Shown here piece by piece: positions 33,662 to 44,179 of a DNA stretch of 64,000 nucleotides. The number at the start of each line of letters is the position of its first letter. The stretch's first letter is position 1. The notes under the pieces are model-generated. The model was not told the origin of the DNA. It ran no database searches and saw only the letters and a list, made by a program, of their open reading frames with translations. The position numbers were made by a program, and so were the translations under genes. The stretch is from Zygaena filipendulae (taxonomy: Eukaryota > Arthropoda > Insecta > Lepidoptera > Zygaenidae): NCBI GenBank assembly GCA_907165275.2, contig OU015663.1, forward strand, positions 2,802,501 to 2,866,500, given 5' to 3'.

Positions 33662-33955
33662 CTAGTTTCACCCGCTCGAAAGATTTTTTATATAACTTTT
33701 TTTTCCGACATCCGATTTTAATGAAACAAAGTCTATATGTAACTCCAGGCTAAGCTTAATTTACCTGTCAAAACCTTATGACTGTCTGTTCAGTAGATTC
33801 GGAGATAATCGCGAACAGACAGACAGACAGAAAAGAATTTTAAAAACTTTTTTCTTGTGCTTGATTACTCTTCTTTTATCACCTCTCTCAATTTTAGGTG
33901 AAAATATTCAATGTACAGAATCGCGGATTCTACTCTTTTATTATAGTAAGTATAG
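33662..33955 (-). mobile_element. Helitron-like element, ACATCCGATTTTAA subtype
   Basis: It is the same family as 24530-24810: CGACATCCGATTTTAATGAA, CTCCAGGCTAAGCTTAATTT, CTGTTCAGTAGATTCGGAGA, then a CAGACAGACAGA run and TTCAATGTACAGAATCGCGG. The plus-strand CTAG end is followed by TTTCACCCGCTCG. It is about 290 bp. Confidence 0.6.
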
Positions 33956-33959
33956 ATGA

Positions 33960-34571
33960 TAGACTAGAGTAACTCTTTTTTTGAGCTTAGAAGCCAGACG
34001 CTCCTCCTAACTTACCATGACTTACTCCTAACTTATGCTTGCCCGGTGTTTTGATATAATTGTTACGTCATCATCTCTCAGGGAAATTCGCAGTGGTTCC
34101 CGGATCCGAAACAGCCTTAGACCTATACCTATTAACAATATATGAAAATCAGATCTTCTCTTAAAAAGTAAAATTTATGGCTTCTTCAGTATAATCATAA
34201 AAGAATAGAGAAAATTAAGCGCTTGTGAGGGTGTAGTTACATGCAAAGTAGACTGTTATATGAATGATTCATGAATTTTACCGCATTTTCAAAGTCTGGG
34301 TAAAATCTAGCGCTGAAAGTAAACTAACTAGTGAATTCTGTTTATATTAATCTATTGAGTCCGGGAGATTCAGTTGCCACCTACGTGGGCCGATGTTGAG
34401 TGGTCTGTCTGAACTCTGCATGCTTATTTACATGAAAATACTGGATATGTTTCATTTAGTTTAGTACCGTTCATAAATCACATTTCTAGTTTTAAAATGT
34501 AAAATGTTTTAAGATTAGTACGATAAGCCTATAGTGAAAATAACTGTTTTTCACTACCTAGAAAAAGCCAA
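33960..34571. other. Unassigned DNA
   Basis: Nothing recognisable is seen. Confidence 0.4.
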
Positions 34572-34668
34572 AAGGTTGACTGGTAGAGAATGCCTTAGGC
34601 ATTAAGTCCGCCTTTTGTACATAAATGTGCAATAAAGTTCTTTAAATAAATAAATAAATAAATAAAAA
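34572..34668 (+). repeat. LINE 3' tail with (AAAT)n
   Basis: GGTAGAGAATGCCTTAGGCA followed by TTAAGTCCGCC, then GCAATAAAGTTC and an (AAAT)n tail. This is a familiar 3' end of lepidopteran non-LTR elements. The coding part is absent, so it is heavily 5'-truncated. Confidence 0.65.
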
Positions 34669-35954
34669 GCTTTCTTTCAAATCGAAAATCGCCAGATATG
34701 GCGATGTATCAAATACCTAAAAATAAAGTTCTATAAGTAATAGGTTATTACAGAGGGGCTAGTATGTAACTTTCATTTCTATCATCTTTCGGTTGCAATC
34801 AAAATCATGGCGGTTTTGCGAGTAGGTACAGTTTTGACACCTAGAATATCTAGCAATCAACCAAAATACATACTTCATTTCTGATTGAAACTAAAACATG
34901 ACAGCAACAAAAGTTACATTATTTCAATGCCCTGCAGAAGTCTGAATTAAAGGGGATCAGAGATAGCTATTCTAGCAATCATTCTCAAAACATTGCATAG
35001 AGGTGCAAGAAAACTAGAAATTGAGTATATTATGAATCTGTCGAAATATACATAATAAGTATTGAAAAAAATTCAAATAAGTAGCCGGTTTAGTACTCAT
35101 TTTTACTAACCACATTGATGTTTGTAGGTAATAGGTATCCTTAAAGATCTTTACATTCTGATAATAAATGCGAAAGATTTTAGTTTGCTCAGCTATGAAA
35201 TCTTTTCTGAGCTAACTTCTACTCTCCTATCAAATTTCAGCTACATAGACCACGTAGTTTTGTGTAGTCAGTAAGTCAGTGACCTTTCGCTTGTATATAT
35301 GGAATGCCTAGACTTCAATAAAACATAAATCCCGACTATTTATACAAAAGTACACTCTATCAGATCTGTATTCCATCAGTTCTAGTAACCTAGTTAACTG
35401 AGGTATAAACAAACTTTACACAATAAATGGATACTTAGTATCTAGTCCGTCTGTGTAAACAATAGATGCAGAGCTTTATTTAGAACCAGAGCTTTGCAAA
35501 AAAAATATAGAGTATGTATAAATATATAAAATCGTGGTAAATCCGAGATGCTTCAGTTATAAACACATCTTAAGGCCGATCGGTTGCTAAGTGGATACCA
35601 GACTACCACAGAGTACAGACACATGACGTGTTATGCAAAAAAATAATCAATATTCTATTATAGTAAAAGACTGGTAAATGTTTCTTATTTCAAACAACTT
35701 GATTTATTTACGACCATTATTTAATCCAGCAACGTGTGTAGACAGTGGGTAGCACCTGGTAGCGCCAGAAGGAAGGCTGATTTGAATTTTCGGTTAAGTT
35801 TTAGCGCAGTTTATATAACCTTCGATTTAATTGTTTGAGATACTGCCTTATGGGTATACTTAACTTAGCAAAGAAATATAAGTGCTTAATTATGTTGTTG
35901 CTACTTACAATACTAGGAACTTAATAATCTAGTCTATATATTATTATATCTATC
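34669..35954. other. Unassigned DNA
   Basis: No exon, RNA gene or element terminus is recognised. Confidence 0.4.
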
Positions 35955-36087
35955 CTCCTATCCTTCTCTGTACCCATGACAACGTGCATGCCAAATTTCA
36001 TCCAAATCTGTTCAGCCGTTTTTGCGTGATTGAGTAACAAACATCCAAACATCCAGACTTTCACATTTATACCTATATTAGTAGGAT
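35955..36087 (-). mobile_element. Lep1-type Helitron, 3'-truncated
   Basis: It contains CCTTCTCTGTACCCATGACA, CCAAATTTCATCCAAATCTG, TTTTTGCGTGATTGAGTAAC and ends TATTAGTAGGA|T. The hairpin half is lost. Confidence 0.65.
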
Positions 36088-36639
36088 ATAAATATTTTGT
36101 ATTGTTCTAGTATCTAATGATACGTGTAGGTATTTATAAGTAGTTCAGTTTCCAGTAGAAAAAAATGTGTCCCTATAATAACTCTACTATGTCGATATTT
36201 ATGTAGGTACCTACATTATTCGTATCTAGTATAGGTACTTAATCAAAACAATAAATGACATAGCATGACGTATGAAACTACTTTACCCATAGCGATCAAC
36301 TGCATCGTTCAAACTTAAACATTAATCAAGTTTAATCTACACATGCTAAGTGCAAACAACATTCTGTATCCGTCTAGCTTTTAATAACAAGGTGTAATGC
36401 TGTGGTGATGCCACTTGTCTGACGTGAGAGGTAAATGTTCTATGTTACATAGAAAATTAACTTACATGTTTAAAGGTCTTGATTCACTATCACCACAACG
36501 CGTCGTGTTACGATAATGCGCCAAGAGAATTGTATTTTTCACGCTTCCAAAAAAGCTACGCTTTAAAAAAATTCACTATGAAATAGAATGTCTAATAGAG
36601 TATTTTAATGTTATTTTTTCTTTTTTTTTTAAGCGTTTG

Positions 36640-36954
36640 CAATAGGCTATTTGAATAAATTTTTGTTTATAGTCCATCTTGTAGATTCATAAAAAATATT
36701 AGACACGTAATTTTTTCACGTAAGCAAAAAACAACGGAGATACGTTGAGTCGAAATTTCGCGTGACGTCACAAGCAGGCGCAGTTTTTAGCTGCGTATGA
36801 CGTTACGAGCCCCCACTCCTAAACTTTAATGCGCTCTATCCAGGTATATTTTCATTGATTTGAAAAAGCAAAAATAAGTGTCCTTTATTTTTTTATTATC
36901 TAACTGACGGACTAAATAGAGATTAGAAACAAAATGTAGTCAAATAGCCTATTG
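36640..36954. mobile_element. MITE with CAATAGGCTATTTGA termini
   Basis: It has perfect 15-bp terminal inverted repeats, CAATAGGCTATTTGA (36640-36654) and TCAAATAGCCTATTG (36940-36954). The 315-bp interior has no open frame. It contains GCGTGACGTCACAAGCAGGC and GTATGACGTTACGAGCCCCC, two related ACGT-centred blocks. A target duplication is not clear. The TIR type is familiar from lepidopteran genomes. Confidence 0.78.
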
Positions 36955-37077
36955 TGTTACAAACACGCGCATTATTTGTAAAGATTAATAATAATTGGAC
37001 ATGTCACACAGAACTTGTACTATGGGCCCCACAATTGATAAATTACTTAGTAATTCACTTTTTGTGAATACATTCGT

Positions 37078-37203
37078 ACTGCACACCCAGATTCAAAGTA
37101 AACACCGATGTTTATCACATAAATGTGCACCCTGATGCAGTTATCGAACCCGCGACATGCGGCGTAGCAATCAGGTTTATGTACCACTACACCCACGGCG
37201 CTG
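37078..37203 (-). mobile_element. tRNA-derived SINE fragment
   Basis: On the minus strand a GTGGGTGTAGTGGTACA A-box and a GCGGGTTCGATAACTGC B-box lie about 40 nt apart. They are followed by TTATGTGATAAACATCGGTG and GAATCTGGGTGTGC, a SINE body shared with 59690-59803. Acceptor-stem symmetry is lacking, so this is not a working tRNA gene. Confidence 0.65.
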
Positions 37204-37419
37204 TCCAAAAAAGGAATGACGTTGGTCGTAGTGAATCAGAACCCTGTTCTCTAGTGAAGTGCATCGTGCTTCGTTATTCTAAGTTCAGGTAAAATTTCTC
37301 CCACAGCGCGTTGCGCAATGCGGGGCAAAGGGCCGTCCGTCCCTAATTCTATCGATATTGTGTTTGGTGTAATGATTACCGTGCATTGCACATCGTACCT
37401 ACTCGTTTTATTGATCAGT

Positions 37420-37540
37420 TCCTATTCCAGACTGTAATCTATCTCTATGCCAAATTCTATCCAATTCCGTTCAGCCATTCTGGCGTGATTGAGTATAAAC
37501 ATGCATCCATCCATCAAAACTTTCACGATTATGATAATTA
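37420..37540 (-). mobile_element. Degenerate Helitron fragment
   Basis: GCCAAATTCTATCCAATTCC, GTTCAGCCATTCTGGCGTGA, TTGAGTATAAACATGCATCC and AAAACTTTCACG correspond to the 5' half of a Lep1-type copy. Confidence 0.5.
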
Positions 37541-37947
37541 CATGACAAAATACATAATAGGAATTGTTATTATTATTCATTTATTTCACATAATATCTTA
37601 AATTTAGGCTTTTTACAATGTAAATTTATAAAATAATAAATATCATTAAATATTATTATTATGAAATATTTTGAATTTTTATTATTATAAATCTATAAGT
37701 GTGTGAAAATACATAAATTATATTTCAATAATCACTTAATCTTTATGGAAAATATTTGTATAAGTATTAAGTTTTTTTTTTATTTTAAGTCCGCGCTACT
37801 CTAAGAATGGGAGGCCATATGGCGGAGAAATTCTTTGCATGCTGAAGTATGAGCAAAAAATTTGTTAATGAACACCGCCTAGTAGTGTTGTCATTAAGTA
37901 CCTATATTCAAATGCAGACATTTTTCATCATTCTCAATTATGATTTA

Positions 37948-38109
37948 CTAGCCGCTCCCCGCAGTTTCACTCGCATTAATTTCGGAGTTCCTGGAGTAAT
38001 TCCGGGATGAAATGTATCCCATGTCCTTCAGGCATGAAAACGTAACAGATAGACAGACAGATAGACAGACAGACAGAGAGTTACTTTCGCATTTATAATA
38101 TTAGTGGGA
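37948..38109 (-). mobile_element. Lep1-type Helitron, short
   Basis: It runs from A|CTAGCCGCTCCCCGCAG through TTTCGGAGTTCCTGGAG, a CAGACAGATAGACAGACAGA run and a TATAATATTAGTGGGA end. The central part is deleted. Both termini are recognisable. Confidence 0.68.
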
Positions 38110-38283
38110 ATTGCTGCGCAAAGATAATAATTATATTTGTGTTAATTAACCCCTTACTCATTTGAATGAAACCTACATGTGCTCCATTTCTTGTGTACAA
38201 GTTAAAAGGCATACCTTAATATTTTATTTTATTGTTAAATTTGGGTTCAATTTTTTGTGTACGACGCATAATTATGTGTTTAC

Positions 38284-38466
38284 TTCGCCCAGCGAATAAG
38301 CCTCGCTATCCAGCGGGGCAATGCCGCCAGCCTTTTGGGCACGCTACCCGGCACTCGCTGTGGAGGACCTAGGTCAAATTTTTTATTTGTAAATATAGTC
38401 ATTATTTTAAGTTTTCATGAGAAATTTGATTATTGGCTAATTCTTATAATGATTATTAATATATAG
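38284..38466 (+). pseudogene. LINE polyprotein C-terminal remnant
   Basis: FAQRISLAIQRGNAAS followed by LLGTLPGTRC is encoded in a frame that runs to TAG at 38466. It is the same C-terminal block as at 4277-4570. Only the last few dozen codons remain; the part after GTRC is AT-rich and may already be 3' UTR read through a lost stop. Family assignment to non-LTR elements rests on memory of the motif. Confidence 0.5.
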
Positions 38467-39811
38467 ATAGTCATTAAATTCTAATCAATTTACCTACCTA
38501 CTATATTTTGAACATAAGTTTGTATCTCATCTTCTCACGCGCACAACACTAGCTCCACTCTAAATGGGCCGTCACTAGAATCGAGACGCACATCTCGTCG
38601 CATTCGACGGGCAATATATTCTGTCGGTGGAAAATAAATAACTGCGGTTTCTGGGAAACTACTCCGGATTAATATATCCGCTATGGCTACAACATTAAGA
38701 ATCTGCAGGTCGGTGTTTGAGGTGCTGTTTAAAAGTAATTAAAAGGTAAGTAGAGTCTATGTGTTTGTATGTATCATAATTCATAACAATAAATTCTTTA
38801 AGGTATATTTCCAAGTTCCAACAAAAAAGTGTAAGTATAAATACCTATGCTACTGGTTTTATTACACCAACTCGAAAGGGGATTCAGATATTTACGAAAT
38901 ATTGATAATATTTACTAAAAAAAAAATCCAAACGACCACAGTCTTTCAAGGTATAGATACAGTTTATAAATGGATTTAAAATACTCGTAATAAGCTTTTT
39001 CAACCCTTTCATTTCGGTGTCTGTGTTAATATTATTTTGAGTATTAACAGCCTCTCAACTTTGCTTATGGCGTTTTGTATTTTTGTAAAGAAATAAAGTT
39101 TGTAACTAGCTCTAAACTACTGTACAGATTATATATTGTTTTACTGATAGAATGCCTGAGTAATAATCTTTTTATCACAGAACAAAGTGTTCCCGAGGGG
39201 AACGCCGACATACGCTACATACAGTTACGTAGATATTTGTGAATCCTATCATATTCATTTATTTGTAGTTGAATATATTGATAAGAATAAGCAATAATAA
39301 AAATCGATGTTTTCAACACCATTTTATATTAACAACCGAAAAATTTATTAAACTACCTCATACTGTCTATTGTGCAATGATATTATATACTTAAATATTG
39401 ATATATTGATTGATATTTCGTCATGACAGAGAAGGTTTGTAGCAATATAGACATGTCATATATCATAATAACAGCTGTCAGAATAGCAACAATCCTACAC
39501 ATTTTATTTTATTGGGGTAATGAAAAGTGTCGCAGTAGAGTCGCTCTAGAGGGCAAAAGTAAGTCGTCAGTACTGAATGCTTTTAAAACTTCAGAGAAGC
39601 AATAAACTTGATGTTTGATAGACATACAGGCCCTAAACCCCCTACCAGTCTGCGTGGGTCGCCGGTCGGATCAAGGCTCTACCACAGTCCACAGCCTGTA
39701 GGTAACCATAATATTCAAATCATTTATAAATATGTAATTTGTAAATTTTGTATTAAGTATTAAGTAATAAAGATACGAAAGAAACTGCTTTTAACCTTTC
39801 ATATTTTTAAC

Positions 39812-39995
39812 TAGCTTTGCCCCGATTTTTACCCGCGTGAATTTCGGAATTGAAAATAAAAGTAGCCTAAGTTACTTCTTTATCAGATATCTGCCAGTGA
39901 AAGACCCGTTAAAATCGGTCCAGCCGTTTCAGAGATTAGCCAGAACAAACAGACAGACAGACAAAAAAAGTACTTTTTTATGTACCCATGTACCT
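39812..39995 (-). mobile_element. Helitron, AAGTAGCC subtype
   Basis: The plus strand has CTAGCTTTGCCCCGATTTTT and ACCCGCGTGAATTTCGGAA, then AAAAGTAGCCTAAGTTACTT, GTTAAAATCGGTCCAGCCGT and a CAGACAGACAGA run. The 5' terminus is unclear. Confidence 0.6.
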
Positions 39996-40598
39996 ATATA
40001 CTTTCATATACATTTAGTGAAAAACTGTTAATTTGGAATTACAAACAGACACTTCAATATTTATAGAGAAAAGATTTTGGTTTCTTTGTTTTGGTGACGA
40101 TATAAAGAATACGTCTTGATTTCTTCCTGTTACAACGTTGCCCACACGTTACGCATGATAGGCATCATTATCTCGAAACTCATTAGCAAGGTGGGTAGAG
40201 ACGCAAAAAAAACTCGGCAAAATTTTATTTTAATATGTCAACTTGCCGTCAATTTTTATGATGCGATCATGGAATGTTAATTGAAAAAGTATTTATTTTG
40301 TTTTGTTTCATTATCTGTAAGATAATGAATTTTCACGTGTGCTTTAGAATAAGCAATGTTCAGAGCTAAGTTTTACCGACTTGAGAGGAATTCCCGGCGA
40401 TGCATGAGATGATCGGTCTTCGAAAAACGTTTCGAATCAATGTTAACTTTATTTCCATGTTCATAAACTTCAAAACATGTTATTATTTATCAAAGATATT
40501 GTGTTACGGACCGTTAGATCTAGTGTCCAGACCACCGACATCGTTTTTCTATTTCGATGGACATTCAGGCTCATTACATCACCTATAATACTTCCTCG

Positions 40599-40606
40599 GT
40601 GTAGAC
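40599..40606. repeat. hAT target-site duplication, left
   Basis: GTGTAGAC is repeated exactly at 40836-40843, directly flanking both ends of the MITE. Confidence 0.85.
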
Positions 40607-40835
40607 CAGAGGTGCCCAACCTCTTTTTGACCAGGGAACATTTTGATTTTATTGTGATAAGAATTCAAAACTAACATTACTTAACAGCATTAGGTATAAT
40701 TGAAATGTTATAATTTTCAGTTGACGATTTAATTTGCATCGGTGAGATTTTTGAAGTTGCATCTTCTGTGCAAGTTTTCGAATTCTTGGGGTTATATATT
40801 TTTCGCGGACCATGTTTTACTCTTGAGAACCACTG
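40607..40835. mobile_element. hAT-superfamily MITE
   Basis: This 229-bp element has ends CAGAGGTGCCCAACC and, complemented, CAGTGGTTCTCAAG, which match at CAG.GGT.C.CAA. A perfect 8-bp duplication GTGTAGAC flanks it. CAG-type termini with 8-bp duplications are diagnostic for hAT. There is no coding capacity, so it needs a transposase in trans. A GCGGACCATG block near the right end recalls other hAT MITEs. Confidence 0.88.
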
Positions 40836-40889
40836 GTGTAGACTGTATGTAGTCTATCATGATTATTTTAGTACTAGCTGTTTTTAAAA

Positions 40890-41000
40890 CTAGCTATACC
40901 CCGTGGTTTCACCCACGTGAATTTCGAAATTCCCGCAGGAACTCTCCAAATTAGCCTAATCACATCAGCTAATTAGTAGTGAAAGTCCCGAAATAACGGT
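40890..41000 (-). mobile_element. Helitron fragment
   Basis: CTAGCTATACCCCGTGG and TTTCACCCACGTGAATTTC are followed by AATTCCCGCAGGAACTC. The 5' half is lost. A stray CTAGCTG lies just upstream at 40874. Confidence 0.55.
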
Positions 41001-41114
41001 AGGTAGTGTTGCTATGACTTATACTAACAAACACTAACAATAAGTTCATCCCCATGGTTTTAGAGAAAAAGGTGGAAGTGGTCAACAAAAGATTTAAATC
41101 AAATTCAACATTGT

Positions 41115-42430
41115 TTAACCCTGGAAAGATAATCTGCGTAAAATTGACGCATATGCGTTCGAAATATTGCTCTCTCGTTTTTAATTTTGCGAATCTGTTG
41201 CTGTGCTTTTAGGACATCTCTCACGTTGCTTAGACCTTCCCTAAGGCGCATGTCTCACTGAGGTAAGTGTCATCAATTTGGAAATATAACTACCACGTGA
41301 GTCAAAATGACGCATGATTATCTTTTAAGTGATTTTTGAGATTTTGACCTAAATAGACATTCATGCTGTTTTTTTATCTGATGATACTTGTTACTTTATT
41401 TTATGTATTATTTATATATACTCGTAGATATCCTGATAAAATAACGCGATAATGGACAGTAGAATTTTGGGAGAAGATCGAATCCTGAGCGTTTTTTTAG
41501 AGCGTGATGACGAAGCCGTCTGTGAGGACATGAGAGTGAAGACGACGTGCAGAGTGACTTCGAAAAAGGTTTTATGACTAAGGAGAGATAAAACAAGGCG
41601 ACGTCCAGCAGAAACGAACCCTTACACGAAGAAATGATTCAACAACTGGCTTCTTCCTCGGCTTCTCATCGAATACTAAACTTGCTAAAGCGGACTGTTA
41701 GAGGCAAGGATTGCTGGTCGACTTTGAAGGTCACAAGATGTAGCAGAATATCAGCACTGAATATTGTTAGATGTCAAAGGAGTCCGACATGTATATGATC
41801 CTCTCAAGATTAAATTTTTTTTACTTATGAAATAATATCTATCGAAATTGTAAGATGGACAAATATCGAGATTTCGTTGGAACAGAAATCTATGATTGTT
41901 GCTACATTTCGTGACAAGAATGAATGAATCCGTGCTTTGATTGGCATCCTGATGATAACAGCAGTGAGGAAAAAATACGACGAAAGGCAAATGCATCGTG
42001 AAAATGCAAAAAAATCTATTTGTCGACAGCATAATATACCTAGATATGGAAGAAAGTTGTATCTGACTTATTGGAATATAACTGTATGTTCCTATCATGT
42101 GATATATATATAATGTCTTTATTACTGAGTTAATAACTTAAAATGGCTGATGAAAAAAAAGTTATTTGTGATAAAAGAAAAAATATTACAAATTTTTGTT
42201 GATTTTTGAAGACGTTTTATGGTTCGGTCTTGTTTTTATATAATAAATAAATATAAATATACTAATTATGGTATTTATCATTTTATCAGAGTGTAAAAAA
42301 ATAATACTGGTAAAGTTTATTTAAATCAATAAATAAAAAATCACATTACTACTACTCAAAACTTATGCGTCAATTTTACGCATGATTATCTTTTACGTAC
42401 ATCAAAATATGATTATCTTTCTAGGGTTAA
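41115..42430 (+). mobile_element. piggyBac element, internally deleted
   Basis: TTAA flanks both ends (41115-41118 and 42427-42430). The 5' terminus reads CCCTGGAAAGATA and the 3' terminus, complemented, CCCTAGAAAGATA. Both are followed by a subterminal TGCGTAAAATTGACGCAT repeat (41135-41153 and complemented at 42364-42382). This matches the founding piggyBac (IFP2) type very closely. The body without TTAA is 1308 bp, against about 2.47 kb for the full element as I recall it. The difference is explained by one internal deletion in the transposase gene. Terminal sequences needed for cross-mobilisation look present. Confidence 0.93.
41452..42060 (+). pseudogene. piggyBac transposase remnant, deleted and frameshifted
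   Basis: ATG at 41452 opens MDSRILGEDRILSVFLERDD, close to the piggyBac transposase N-terminus, then hits a stop after about 41 codons. In other frames follow RILNLLKRTVRGKDCWST, then ISALNIVRCQRSPT, then EIVRWTNIEISLEQKS, ATFRDKNE and ILMITAVRK, all in family order. At about 41968-41980 the text jumps to RRKANAS and CRQHNI, which correspond to the family's cysteine-rich C-terminus. Roughly 390 residues of the middle, including the catalytic aspartates, are therefore missing. Several frameshifts and stops confirm it is dead. Confidence 0.88.
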
Positions 42431-42838
42431 TTGAACTATGACAACATTATTATGTCACCTTTTATTAATATTCAACTGAGGTCCTTGGATTGGGTTGGAT
42501 TAAAACACATTCGCATGAGTAATGGTTCACAAATGGACAATACAATTGCAAATTTCCAGAGATATCTATAAATTTTTACATATTTTATTTATACAGTGAT
42601 AATATTGAAATCGGTTCTTAATGCCACCAGCAAAATTCAAGACAATGATTAATTTATTAGAATTGACATCATTAATTTGATGTTATGATAATCTGAATGT
42701 TTATACGCGCATCATGCAAAAAATATAAAATAGAATTAGTAACATTGCTTGATATATCTAATGTTTGTTTTACTTAGGTATTTAGCGAGACTACTGGCAA
42801 TAATTTTACGAGTACAGAAAAAGCATTATATAGGTATT

Positions 42839-43086
42839 CTAGCTGTCCCCCGCGATTTCATCCGCGGTAATTTCGGAGTTTCCGCGAGAATTCCGGGAAA
42901 AAGTACTCTACGTCCTTTTGTACCCCTGAGTTCTAGAGTTCCCGAGGGAATTCCGGGATAAAAACTATCCTATCTTTTAGGTTGGACCATTTTATGAATG
43001 GTTACAAAATTTTATCAAAATCCGTTCAGTAGTTTCAGAGTCCATCGCGGACAAACAACGTGACACGTGATTTATATATATTAAGA
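42839..43086 (-). mobile_element. Helitron with duplicated 3' segment
   Basis: CTAGCTGTCCCCCGCGA, TTTCATCCGCGGTAATTTCG and GAATTCCGGGAAAAAGTAC are followed by a second GAGTTCCCGAGGGAATTCCG and GATAAAAACTATCC block. The copy then continues with ATCAAAATCCGTTCAGTAGT. It looks like a chimera or partial tandem duplication of two subfamilies. Confidence 0.6.
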
Positions 43087-43584
43087 TTATGTAGGTATTA
43101 ACCTTTAAAAAATAACTATAATTTAATACTTTCAAAAACAATGTACCTAGTTACTGTAAGTAAATGTACAACAGATACATTTTGTACTAAAGTATTTTAT
43201 AAGATGTTTCTTCAATATCAAAGCCAACGTAGAAAAAGCTTTTAGTGGCTCTATATCCAAACAACTTAATAAAAATAAATGAAATCGTAATATGGCCATC
43301 TTAAAGCTAATATTTCCAGATGCATGCATCTGGCTTTATCTTACTATTGACATGTAAAAAACAAGTTTTAGTGTAAATGTTTAAACATTCACATCGAAGG
43401 GTACAAATTACCTTCTGAGTTTCAACCCTTGAGGCTAGGTTTTTTTTATTCTCGGGGGGTCGTAATGTCGTAACTATTGAGGAGGTAACGGATTGGGAAC
43501 TTAACTGTTCATGTACGCATGCATTCATTATTGTCTCTATTAGAATACCTTACTTACAAATGACTTTTAGAGTTGAAATCAATT

Positions 43585-43738
43585 ACTGTTTGTTTGTCTC
43601 GCATAAACTCGAAAACTCGTTTTCGTAATTGCCAAGATAAACAAGATTAATTGCAAAGTTTGACAAGATTTGTATTAAGAAAATTAGGAGTCCTGCGGGA
43701 ATTCCAAAACTACCGCGGGTGAAACCACGGGCACAGCT
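43585..43738 (+). mobile_element. Helitron, diverged
   Basis: ACTGTTTGTTTGTCTCGCAT is at the 5' side. GTCCTGCGGGAATTCCAAAA, CTACCGCGGGTGAAACCACG and GGCACAGCTC form a decayed 3' end. Confidence 0.55.
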
Positions 43739-44086
43739 CATCACTAACTTTAAAATTCCGTCCGAGTTCGAGATCCATTCAGCGCGCTGTTCCTAAATTA
43801 CATATAAGTACTTACTTATTATTTCTATGTTATCAGATAAAAAAATTATTAAAATGCCTGCACATTGTATTCCTGGATGTGATGAGTGATTGACTAATGA
43901 GTCTAGACTCTGGAGTATAAGGCGCGGTCTAACACTTCGTTCTATGTGTACATAAACTTTTCATACAACAGACGGCAATATGTATCGCACCATTAATGAT
44001 GCAATCCACCGCCGCAAATCCTTAACGAAATTAGAACATGACGTACTATTTTTAAACTGTCTAGCCGATTAATTACTATGTGAACA

Positions 44087-44176
44087 CATATTATTCGCTT
44101 TAACGGCGACTTAAGCTCAGTGTAAGTAAGGCATATTATTCGCTTTGAAGGCGACTTAAGTTCGGTGTAAGTAAAG
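44087..44176. repeat. 45-bp tandem duplication
   Basis: Units 44087-44131 and 44132-44176 share CATATTATTCGCTTT, GGCGACTTAAG and GTGTAAGTAA with four or five substitutions. It is followed by an AAATTAAAAT-rich stretch. Confidence 0.85.
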
Positions 44177-44179
44177 TTT

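Noticed and set aside
37078..37203. Minus-strand tRNA gene
   Set aside because: B- and A-boxes belong to a SINE head; the body matches the copy near 59.7 kb.
38690..38760. Short ATG frame near a good AAAAG|GTAAGT donor
   Set aside because: An in-frame TAA lies before the donor, so it cannot be a coding exon ending there.
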